Below, in pieces: positions 1-6,136 of a DNA stretch of 12,753 bases. The stretch is from DAOTXN01 sp034435435. Lineage in GTDB: Bacteria > Chloroflexota > Anaerolineae > S140-20. The notes under the pieces are model-generated. The model was given only the letters and a program-made list of their open reading frames with translations. It searched no databases and was not told the origin of the DNA. The stretch is from positions 1 through 12,753 of the forward strand of contig DAOTXN010000131.1 of the NCBI GenBank assembly GCA_034435435.1, in the 5' to 3' direction. Within the stretch, counting starts at the first letter, position 1. Every line of letters starts with the position of its first letter. The position numbers and the translations under genes are program-made.

Positions 1-214
1 AGACAATTCTGACCGGCTTTCGCAAATCATACTACTTGCGAGATATAAGCTAGTCGGCAAAGATGCAGAAACCGGCAAATTACAGTGCGGCAGTCTGGCT
101 TTATCGAAATACACTATGCCGTAATTTCAGGAGTGGCTATAGTATAATGAATTTGTATAAAAATTGTAACTGCTCAGCCCAAATGCGTAAAAGCGGCAAA
201 CCCAAAGCCATTCG
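1..214. other. Non-coding stretch upstream of the regulator
   Basis: No convincing gene lies here. The stretch is visibly richer in A and T than the rest of the window, as expected for a promoter region. A 66-codon reading frame beginning at 63 runs into the repeat at 215-279. It has no clear ribosome-binding site and its composition is unlike the neighbouring genes, so I do not call it. The only positive signal is the TATAAT box listed separately. The gene to the left lies outside the window. Confidence 0.5.
143..148 (+). promoter_or_regulatory. Candidate -10 box (TATAAT) upstream of WYL gene
   Basis: A perfect TATAAT sits at 143-148 within an AT-rich segment. No good -35 hexamer is visible 16-18 nt upstream, where the sequence reads roughly CGTAAT or GTAATT, and there is no TGn extension. 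If used, transcription would start near 155 and read through the inverted repeat at 215-279 into the WYL gene at 337. This would leave a long 5' untranslated region. The assignment is by motif only. Confidence 0.35.
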
Positions 215-279
215 ACAGGATTCACAAGATTCACAGGATGGAATTCGTGGAAAAATCCTGTAAATCCTGTAAATCTTGT
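215..279. repeat. Imperfect inverted repeat of ACAGGATT 9-mers
   Basis: Two 25-nt arms (215-239 and 255-279) are inverted copies matching at 21 of 25 positions, separated by 15 nt. Each arm is itself a near-tandem run of a 9-mer of the type ACAGGATTC / ACAAGATTC. The four differences between arms are all transitions. I recall similar ACAGGATT-type repeats between genes in other GC-rich environmental bacteria, but cannot check copy number here. It extends the WYL reading frame upstream to 238 with low-complexity Cys/Lys/Ser-rich codons, which is why that earlier start is rejected. Confidence 0.6.
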
Positions 280-336
280 TCAAAGAGCTACCAGGGTGAG
301 CAGTTACTAAAAATTCCTATTTGTGGAGTCAGGTGG

Positions 337-1371
337 ATGTCTGCGGCACGTGAGGATTCGACAACCGTCTTGAAACGTTGCCTGGCGATGGTGCGCCAAC
401 TGCAACGCGGCCCGGCCACCAAAGCCCAGTTGATCCAGTCGGCGCTGGCCGGCGCGGGCCAGGAGGCTTATGGCGGGAGCTCAGGACGCGCCTTGACCAA
501 GCGTTTCGAAGCCGACAAGAAAAAGCTGCGCGATATTTTCGGGCTTGAGTGGCGCTATAGCCGGTCCACGGAGACGTATGAGCTTCTGGACACGTGGGAG
601 CCGCTGCTGGACCTGCCCGACGAGGCGCTGACCGCCATTGCCTTTTTGCAGGAGACCTTTGACCCCAGCACGCCGCTGCACGACCAAGTGCAGAGCTTGT
701 TGGGGTCGCTGGTAGGTTATCTGTCGGCCCGACGGCGAGGGGACCTGGAGCGCCGGCGCACGGCTTTGGCGGTGGAGTGGGGCCAGCGAGACGACGACGT
801 GATCGCGCCAGCCGTAGAGGCGGGGCTGAGCCGGGCGCTGGTCGAGCATCGGTTGATCGCTTTTGATTACACTTCGCCCACTCAGGCCGACGGCGCCCCG
901 CGCCGGCACACCGTCGAGCCGTGGGAGCGCTATTTTGACGCGGTGCGCGGGCACTATTATCTGCGCGGCTACTGCCGGCGCACAGCCGGGCCGCCCGGCG
1001 AGTACGAACAGAACCGTTACATGCACTACCGGCTGGGGCGGATCAACCGGTTGGAGGTGCTGCCGCAAAAGCTGCCCCCTATTCCGCCGCGCGCCCCCAG
1101 AGTTGAATTGGTCTACCGGCTATCCCCCCAGATTGCCCGGCGGGGCGAAGTGACCCGGCATCCGGGGATCACGATTTCGCGCACAGAGCGGCAAGCGGAC
1201 GGCGGGGTCGTTGTGCACGCCGAGACGGACAACGTGTGGTGGGCGGTGCGCACGCTGCTGCATTACGGGGCCAATTGCCAGGTGTTGGGTGGCGGCGAGG
1301 CGCTGTTCGAGATGCGACATACGGTGGGGGAGATGGCCCGAGTTTACGAATTGGTGGAAATTGATGACTAA
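337..1371 (+). CDS. WYL-domain transcriptional regulator (wHTH-WYL-WCX)
   Basis: A 344-aa protein, probably a DNA-binding regulator of the adjacent CRISPR-Cas operon. Residues about 1-85 look like a winged helix-turn-helix region, with a basic stretch around 51-65. Residues about 155-245 form the WYL core: FDYTSP near 176, a VEPW segment near 193 and HYYLRGYC at 206-213, where the family motif W-Y-L appears as YYL. Residues about 255-344 resemble the C-terminal WCX segment (WWAVRTLLHYGANCQVL near 301). The ATG at 337 is chosen because GGAG lies 8 nt upstream (325-328); the frame opens earlier at 238 but only through repeat DNA. WYL proteins are often encoded beside CRISPR loci and bind nucleic-acid ligands in some cases. 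In Synechocystis a WYL protein (Sll7009) represses the type I-D system. Same-strand position 146 nt ahead of cas10d fits that role here, by inference. Confidence 0.85.
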   Translation: MSAAREDSTTVLKRCLAMVRQLQRGPATKAQLIQSALAGAGQEAYGGSSGRALTKRFEADKKKLRDIFGLEWRYSRSTETYELLDTWEPLLDLPDEALTAIAFLQETFDPSTPLHDQVQSLLGSLVGYLSARRRGDLERRRTALAVEWGQRDDDVIAPAVEAGLSRALVEHRLIAFDYTSPTQADGAPRRHTVEPWERYFDAVRGHYYLRGYCRRTAGPPGEYEQNRYMHYRLGRINRLEVLPQKLPPIPPRAPRVELVYRLSPQIARRGEVTRHPGITISRTERQADGGVVVHAETDNVWWAVRTLLHYGANCQVLGGGEALFEMRHTVGEMARVYELVEIDD

Positions 1372-1397
1372 ATACCCGTATCTAGGGGGTGGGGGTG

Positions 1398-1406
1398 TGA
1401 TAGAAT
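1398..1406 (+). promoter_or_regulatory. Candidate extended -10 promoter for the cas operon
   Basis: The sequence TGA-TAGAAT at 1398-1406 fits an extended -10 element (TGn followed by a five-of-six match to TATAAT). No convincing -35 hexamer lies 17-18 nt upstream, which extended -10 promoters can tolerate. Transcription would start near 1413, leaving a leader of about 105 nt before the cas10d start that includes the inverted repeat at 1427-1448. Confidence 0.4.
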
Positions 1407-1426
1407 GAAGATGACGCGGAACGTAG

Positions 1427-1448
1427 GGCAGGTCGCTCATTACCTGCC
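1427..1448. promoter_or_regulatory. Perfect inverted repeat GGCAGGT-N8-ACCTGCC, possible operator
   Basis: GGCAGGT at 1427-1433 and ACCTGCC at 1442-1448 are exact reverse complements around an 8-nt centre. A second weaker hairpin follows immediately (GGCGG and CCGCC around 1454-1472). There is no T-run, so neither looks like an intrinsic terminator for the WYL gene. The placement, just downstream of the candidate cas promoter and directly after the WYL gene, suits a regulator-binding site or a 5' UTR structure. Which protein binds it, if any, is not shown by the sequence. Confidence 0.4.
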
Positions 1449-1505
1449 TCCAGGCGGCGGGCAAGAAATCCGCCCTGCAGTTGTTCCACAGTGCGAGAAG
1501 CAAGA

Positions 1506-1520
1506 GGGAGGTGACCATTG
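1506..1520 (+). promoter_or_regulatory. Strong Shine-Dalgarno deciding a TTG start for cas10d
   Basis: GGGAGGTGA at 1506-1514 is a near-complete match to the anti-Shine-Dalgarno sequence. The GGAGG core ends 6 nt before a TTG codon at 1518. The residues that follow (ADYDILFALGYDDPDS) look like a conserved N-terminus, and no ATG or GTG start offers a comparable signal, so TTG is taken as the start. Confidence 0.75.
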
Positions 1521-4316
1521 GCCGATTATGACATCCTGTTCGCTTTAGGCTACGATGACCCAGATTCGATCATCGGTTCCTACATCCGGCACGTAGCGAA
1601 TGGTGGGCTGTCCGCCTACAAGACCGTCTTTCAATGGGGCAAAAAGGCAGGGGAGCCGGTCTACGTTCACTTCCTCAACGGCGTCTTTACTGCCGAGAGG
1701 CTGCGCCCACTGCTGGGGTTGAATGACATCGAGGCGCAGGTGCTCTACAGCGCCTACTCGGTCCACGACGTCAACAAGCTGGTCGAGAACGCCCGCAAGT
1801 CGTTCAACGCACTGGCGGTTAAGGAGACGGTGCAGGCCGAACTGGAGCGCATCGGTATCCCCGACTTTTTCCCCGAGTACCAGGACTATCTGGAGGACAT
1901 CACCTGGCTGGTGCGCTACCACTCTGGCCATTACTCGACCGCTGCTGAGGGGCTGATCCCGGCTCTCAATCTCTACCGCCTCGACCGTGATCGAGTACAA
2001 AAGGTGCTCGGTCCCCTGATGCGGGCGCTCGATGTGCTGGAACTCTCGGCCACGCTGGAGGAGCGCACCCACAAGACGCAGTTTCTGCTCAAGCTCAACG
2101 AGATCAGCGATACCCAATACACCTTTGTCACTCATCAGGTGACCGAGCAACGTGGCTTGTTGACTAACCTGATCCACAACCGGGTCAGCGTACACCTGGA
2201 ACGCAAATTCGGACTCGTGCCGCTGCTTTTTTATCCAGAGGGCGTGGCTTATCTGGCCGAACGCGACCGCGTTCCTGTCCTGTCGGCGGACGATCTGGCA
2301 TCCATCGGCAGAGCCGTCGCCAGGGGGGCCGCCGGTATGTCGCGAGGCGAGTTTGCCAAATTCATTCGCTCTGGCAACCAGGGCATCAAGGTGGATCGGC
2401 AATGCCTCGAACTCGGCATCTCGTTTGAAGACATCTTTGCCATCGTCTACAACCACGTGGCCGTCAAGGTAACCGGCAAACGCATCAAGATTGAGGATAT
2501 GGAAGCGAAGACACGGGCTGACCTGAGCGCCAAGCTCGCTGACGACAAATGTGCCGCCCAAAAGCCACTCATCCAGAGCCTGCTCGACCGGCCCACGCTC
2601 TACCCGGCGTCGCAGGCCGGGATGGGAGCCGGCGAGCTGCTGCGCTCCTACTATATCTTTCTGGGCGACCATTTTGCTAAACAGGTCGGCGACCCGTGGC
2701 AGTACCTTTACGCCTGGCTGGAGCTGACGCCGGAGCAGGCAACGCTCTATGACCTGCTCGACCCGCGCTACCAGCGGGCCTATATCGTGGCCGGCGATCT
2801 GGGCCTGACCACCGACCCACTCTACGCGCGCATCCTGGAGGATGGCGCACAGTTGATGCCAGAGGGGGAAACGGACAACCTGGGAGATTACGCTGTGCTG
2901 GCCGATTACGTGGCCCGCACCGTCACCTTTAGCTTTGGCGGCGAGCGGGAGGTGAACTTTGGCGCGGCGCTGGCGGCCTACGTGGCGAACAACCACCGCC
3001 AATGTTGCTACTGCGGCTCCGAGTTCCCCACCCAGAAATGGATGGCGCCGGTAGCCCCGGCCAACGTGACGGTGCAGAGCTTCTCCAACCGACTGCCCGG
3101 CGGCTGGACGCAGGAACCCAAGAAGAACGTGTGCGACGTGTGTCGCCTGCAGTTCACGCTGGAAAAGCTCACCCACCAGGCGCTCAAGGGCATCAAGACC
3201 ATGTACCTGCACCTTTACCCGTACAGCTTTTACACCGACATCTTTCTTTGCTCTCTGCGCGACGAGGTACAGAACTTGCTGGCCCAGGATGTCTCGGTCG
3301 TTTTTCCCAAGACCTACGAGGCTTTACAAGCTTTTCTGGCTGATAACCGGCTGGACCTGGTGGTTGCCACGCGAAACCAGCAAGGCAAGCCTTATCAAAA
3401 TGGACTGGTGTTGCCTCAGCACGCCGAGACCATCGGCAACGTGCTCATCTTTCCCCTCAACTGTCCCGGCGACAACGACAGCGAGCAGTTTCTGTTCGCC
3501 CTGCAGAGCGCGCTTTTGATCCAGCGTTACTTTGGTTGCAAGGCAATCCTGACCGACTCGGCCGTGCCGATCCTGGGCAAAGACGAGTTCGCCGATCTGT
3601 TTGTGGACAATACGCCGTTGGGCTTTGAAGGGCTGCTGCCCCAGGACGACTTTGACCGCCCGGCGCTGGACCGACTGTGGAGCGACACGCTGGCGCTGCA
3701 CCGGCTGCGGCAGGCGCTCTACAACCCCGAACGGGAGGAGAACCCCCTGCTCAGTCTGGCCCGCGCGATGGCCGATGGCCGGTTGAGATTGTTCTTTGAA
3801 ACCGACCGGCTGTTGGAACACAAGGCCAACCAGGGCCGACCAGATGGAAAATTGCGCGCCTGGCGCAGCAATGGAATCACCAGGCACATCTTGCCCGACT
3901 TGCGCAGACTGATGAAAGGAGAAGAGACGATGAAACAGTTAGAGGCGCTGGCCCAGGCAGCCTGGGCCGATCGTATCATTGGACGCAGCCTGGAGCGCAA
4001 CTCTTTGCTCAAGCCTTTGGATATGCTCTTGGAGGGATTGGAGAAAAAGCCGGAGGCCTTTGGGTTGGACACGTTGCGCGCCCAATTGACCGAAGAAATC
4101 TTTCGGCACCTGGAAGCCATCGCCAGCGAGGAATACAAACCTGGCCGCACCAAGCGGGAGAAAACCAAAGCCTACGTAGACCTCTTTTTCGACGGTGTGC
4201 TAGGCGACGCCTATCGCGGCAACGTCACGAAATTGCTGGCCGACGGCAAAGCGCTGCGCTCGGCCTATCTATTCTACGTCCGTGAACAAATCCCAACCAA
4301 AGAGAAAGGAGCCTGA
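1518..4316 (+). CDS. cas10d: Cas10d (Csc3), large subunit of type I-D effector with HD nuclease motif
   Basis: A 932-aa large subunit of the type I-D Cascade. In this subtype Cas10d also carries the HD nuclease that cuts target DNA, a job done by Cas3 in other type I systems. The N-terminal region has an HD pair at H83-D84 (motif SVHDVNK) and further histidines at H135 and H138 (YHSGHYS). A zinc-ribbon-like pair lies in the middle: C496/C499 (QCCYCG) and C539/C542 (VCDVC). Residues about 560-700 should correspond to the degenerate palm; I see no GGDD, consistent with no cyclase activity. The last 130 residues are helix-rich and match a small-subunit-like domain. The start is TTG with a strong ribosome site. 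The stop is 1 nt before csc2, so the two are probably translationally coupled. An internal start at 3930 probably yields Cas11d separately. Confidence 0.93.
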   Translation: MADYDILFALGYDDPDSIIGSYIRHVANGGLSAYKTVFQWGKKAGEPVYVHFLNGVFTAERLRPLLGLNDIEAQVLYSAYSVHDVNKLVENARKSFNALAVKETVQAELERIGIPDFFPEYQDYLEDITWLVRYHSGHYSTAAEGLIPALNLYRLDRDRVQKVLGPLMRALDVLELSATLEERTHKTQFLLKLNEISDTQYTFVTHQVTEQRGLLTNLIHNRVSVHLERKFGLVPLLFYPEGVAYLAERDRVPVLSADDLASIGRAVARGAAGMSRGEFAKFIRSGNQGIKVDRQCLELGISFEDIFAIVYNHVAVKVTGKRIKIEDMEAKTRADLSAKLADDKCAAQKPLIQSLLDRPTLYPASQAGMGAGELLRSYYIFLGDHFAKQVGDPWQYLYAWLELTPEQATLYDLLDPRYQRAYIVAGDLGLTTDPLYARILEDGAQLMPEGETDNLGDYAVLADYVARTVTFSFGGEREVNFGAALAAYVANNHRQCCYCGSEFPTQKWMAPVAPANVTVQSFSNRLPGGWTQEPKKNVCDVCRLQFTLEKLTHQALKGIKTMYLHLYPYSFYTDIFLCSLRDEVQNLLAQDVSVVFPKTYEALQAFLADNRLDLVVATRNQQGKPYQNGLVLPQHAETIGNVLIFPLNCPGDNDSEQFLFALQSALLIQRYFGCKAILTDSAVPILGKDEFADLFVDNTPLGFEGLLPQDDFDRPALDRLWSDTLALHRLRQALYNPEREENPLLSLARAMADGRLRLFFETDRLLEHKANQGRPDGKLRAWRSNGITRHILPDLRRLMKGEETMKQLEALAQAAWADRIIGRSLERNSLLKPLDMLLEGLEKKPEAFGLDTLRAQLTEEIFRHLEAIASEEYKPGRTKREKTKAYVDLFFDGVLGDAYRGNVTKLLADGKALRSAYLFYVREQIPTKEKGA
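3915..3921 (+). promoter_or_regulatory. Internal Shine-Dalgarno inside cas10d (AAAGGAG)
   Basis: AAAGGAG at 3915-3921 sits 8 nt before an in-frame ATG at 3930. The identical heptamer, at 4305-4311, serves as the ribosome site of csc2. Such a signal inside a coding region points to internal initiation of the small subunit. Confidence 0.7.
3930..4316 (+). CDS. cas11d: Cas11d small subunit, internal translation product of cas10d
   Basis: In-frame internal reading of cas10d from M805 to the shared stop, giving 128 aa. Independent translation of a Cas11d small subunit from within cas10d is established for a type I-D system; the small subunits pack along the crRNA-DNA backbone of the complex. Here the case rests on the AAAGGAG site 8 nt upstream, the ATG start (MKQLEALAQAAW), and a sequence that reads as a compact all-helical basic domain: repeated Leu/Ala heptad-like stretches and basic clusters KPGRTKREKTK and YLFYVREQIPTKEKG. 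No separate cas11 gene exists elsewhere in the locus. The product itself is inferred, not seen directly. Confidence 0.7.
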   Translation: MKQLEALAQAAWADRIIGRSLERNSLLKPLDMLLEGLEKKPEAFGLDTLRAQLTEEIFRHLEAIASEEYKPGRTKREKTKAYVDLFFDGVLGDAYRGNVTKLLADGKALRSAYLFYVREQIPTKEKGA

Positions 4317-4317
4317 A

Positions 4318-5358
4318 ATGTCTACACTGACAGAATACCAAGATCGTCTGTTGACCGCTTACACCACGTTTCCGTTGGGCCGCTACGTGAGCCTGATTCT
4401 GGTGCGCAAGACCGAGTCCGAGACGCTGTTCCGCACCGAAGGGGCCGAGGGCGACCTGAGCAAGGACTTTGTGCGAGCCGGTATCCGGGATGACGACATC
4501 ATCCAGCGCGTGGTGATGACCAAGCGCAAGCAGACCGCCGTCGAGCGCCGCACCGGGCGCGAGCTGCTGCGCGACCACGACCGGCTGTATCCTGACGCCA
4601 AGACCGGCAAGACCTGCGCGCTCAACACGACCAACACCTGCGAGCGCTGCATCGACTGCATGATCTACGGCTACGCCGTGGGCGGCGGCGGGGCGCAAAA
4701 GTCGCGCGTCATCACCGACGACGCCTTCAGCATCCTGCCCTCCGGCGTGGTGAGCGACAAACGTCAGGGCAACGCGCTTTTCGACACCGGCACCATGCGC
4801 AACCCGGAGACCGGAGAGCCTTCACAGGCTATTTTCACTGTACCCTACGTCAAGCCCGAGACCCACTTTTTAGAGATTGAGACGCTCAAGGACGTGACGC
4901 TGGGCGAGTGGGTGTACGTTCTGGGCAACGTGCTGCGCAGCACGCGCTATGGGGCCATTTCCAGCCGCCAGGGGCGGATGAAGAACACGCTGGCCGGGGT
5001 GGTGTTCAGCAACTGCGAGATTTTCAGCAATCTGGAGCTGACCCAGGCGGTCTATGACCGCTTAAAGGCCAGGGATCCCGACCTCAACTTTCCGCTGCGT
5101 GACGCGGACGTGCTCGACACCGTGGCCGACGCGACCACGGCCTTGATGCAGAACGTCGCCAGCGCCGACCCCGTAGTGTTGGGGCCGGATGAGGCGGCAG
5201 CCGTCCACCAGGCAGTGGTGCAGATCTACCGCGACCCGACGCGGGTGGCGGCGCTGCTGGAAGCCATCGAAAAGGGATACAGCACCGACGACGCGACGCG
5301 CCAGGCCGGCCACGCCGAGGTGGTGCGGTTGCTGGAGGCGGCGGCGCAGGAGGCGTGA
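4318..5358 (+). CDS. csc2: Csc2 (Cas7d), crRNA backbone subunit
   Basis: A 346-aa Cas7-family protein that coats the crRNA spacer in multiple copies in type I-D complexes. Recognisable elements are an N-terminal strand with PLGRYVSLILVRKTES, four cysteines at C100, C108, C111 and C114 (the TCERCIDCMIYG region) that fit the zinc-binding insertion known in Csc2, a glycine run (GGGGAQKSR) at about 122-130, and YGAISSRQGRMKNTLAGVVFSN at about 211-232, a region typical of the family. The ATG at 4318 is preferred over the in-frame ATG at 4282 because AAAGGAG lies 6 nt upstream and the earlier start would overlap cas10d. The stop TGA is 1 nt before the csc1 start. The C-terminal 90 residues are helical and alanine-rich. 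Confidence 0.93.
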   Translation: MSTLTEYQDRLLTAYTTFPLGRYVSLILVRKTESETLFRTEGAEGDLSKDFVRAGIRDDDIIQRVVMTKRKQTAVERRTGRELLRDHDRLYPDAKTGKTCALNTTNTCERCIDCMIYGYAVGGGGAQKSRVITDDAFSILPSGVVSDKRQGNALFDTGTMRNPETGEPSQAIFTVPYVKPETHFLEIETLKDVTLGEWVYVLGNVLRSTRYGAISSRQGRMKNTLAGVVFSNCEIFSNLELTQAVYDRLKARDPDLNFPLRDADVLDTVADATTALMQNVASADPVVLGPDEAAAVHQAVVQIYRDPTRVAALLEAIEKGYSTDDATRQAGHAEVVRLLEAAAQEA

Positions 5359-5359
5359 G

Positions 5360-6136
5360 ATGAGCGCCGAACCGCTGCACATTTATCGCTGCGAACTGAC
5401 TTTTCGGGAGCACGTCTTTTTCAGCAGCCGTGAGATCAGCAACTTTTTCCAGACCGAGCCTCTGCTGGGCAACTATGCGTTGGCCTATGCCTTTGGGTTA
5501 GCGCAGACGCCTTATCATAACGAGGGCACAGTGCGTTACGCGCTCGACCTGAGACCGCTCAACGAGCGTGGCGTATATGTCACGCCGGGCACCATCGTGG
5601 GGGAACCACGCTTTGTCCTGAGCCAGTTCAACGCCCAGGCCGACGCCTACTGGTACGCCTTTACCAACAATGCCATCGTGGTGCGCACTGACGATGAGCA
5701 AGCTGTGCGTCAAGGTTCGCGCTGGCGCATCATCAATCCTGCGACCGGTGAGGAAGGGTTTGTGCGCCCCAACAACTATCCGCAGCACGGACGCATCAAG
5801 ATGCTGGCGTTGGGTAACCGGGCCGTGTGCTACGTTTTGAGCCGGGAGCCGCTGACGTTGCCACGCTACGTGCGGCTGGGCAAGTGGATGAGCAAAGCGT
5901 CTGTGACGGTGACCCACGCCACGGCCCGGCCCGAGCCGAGGGACGAAACGACGGTGCCGGTGTTCCTGAACCCGGCCGACCTGCCTCAGCCAGAGCGGTT
6001 GCGGGTGTATGACCTGGTGAGCGTGCACCCTGTGCCGCTGGTGCGCAACGCCGTGTTGAGCGGCGAGTTCTTCCGCGCGCCGGATGGCGTCTGGCTGCCA
6101 GCGGGGATGTGCTTTGGAGTGAGGGAGATTACGTGA
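5360..6136 (+). CDS. csc1: Csc1 (Cas5d), crRNA 5'-handle-binding subunit of type I-D
   Basis: A 258-aa Cas5-like protein expected to hold the 5' handle of the crRNA and to contribute to PAM recognition with Cas10d. The N-terminus (LHIYRCELTFREHVFFSSREI) and the following YALAYAFGLAQTPYH segment look like Csc1. A conserved-looking RYVRLGKWMSKA block lies near 174-185, and the protein ends with strands around AGMCFGVREIT. AGGAGG at 5348-5353, 6 nt upstream, decides the start at 5360; the frame continues upstream to 5189 but only inside csc2. The last four bases, GTGA, overlap the probable GTG start of cas3, so csc2-csc1-cas3 form a coupled translation unit. Confidence 0.9.
   Translation: MSAEPLHIYRCELTFREHVFFSSREISNFFQTEPLLGNYALAYAFGLAQTPYHNEGTVRYALDLRPLNERGVYVTPGTIVGEPRFVLSQFNAQADAYWYAFTNNAIVVRTDDEQAVRQGSRWRIINPATGEEGFVRPNNYPQHGRIKMLALGNRAVCYVLSREPLTLPRYVRLGKWMSKASVTVTHATARPEPRDETTVPVFLNPADLPQPERLRVYDLVSVHPVPLVRNAVLSGEFFRAPDGVWLPAGMCFGVREIT

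Noticed and set aside
63..263. 66-codon plus-strand frame at the left end
   Set aside because: No ribosome site, atypical composition, and its C-terminal part is translated repeat DNA (QDSQDSQDG).
238..336. Upstream extension of the WYL gene (33 codons, CKSCKSCSKS)
   Set aside because: The apparent Cys-rich N-terminus is the translation of the 9-mer repeat; the ATG at 337 has a well-placed GGAG and begins where a winged-helix region would.
1545..3212. Long minus-strand open frame (555 codons) opposite cas10d
   Set aside because: It lies entirely antisense to a well-supported gene, has a composition typical of GC-rich shadow frames, and shows no domain I recognise.
3464..3480. Search for a GGDD cyclase motif in Cas10d (GDNDSEQF considered)
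   Set aside because: GDND is not at a typical palm hairpin position that I can defend, and Cas10d proteins are known to lack cyclase activity.
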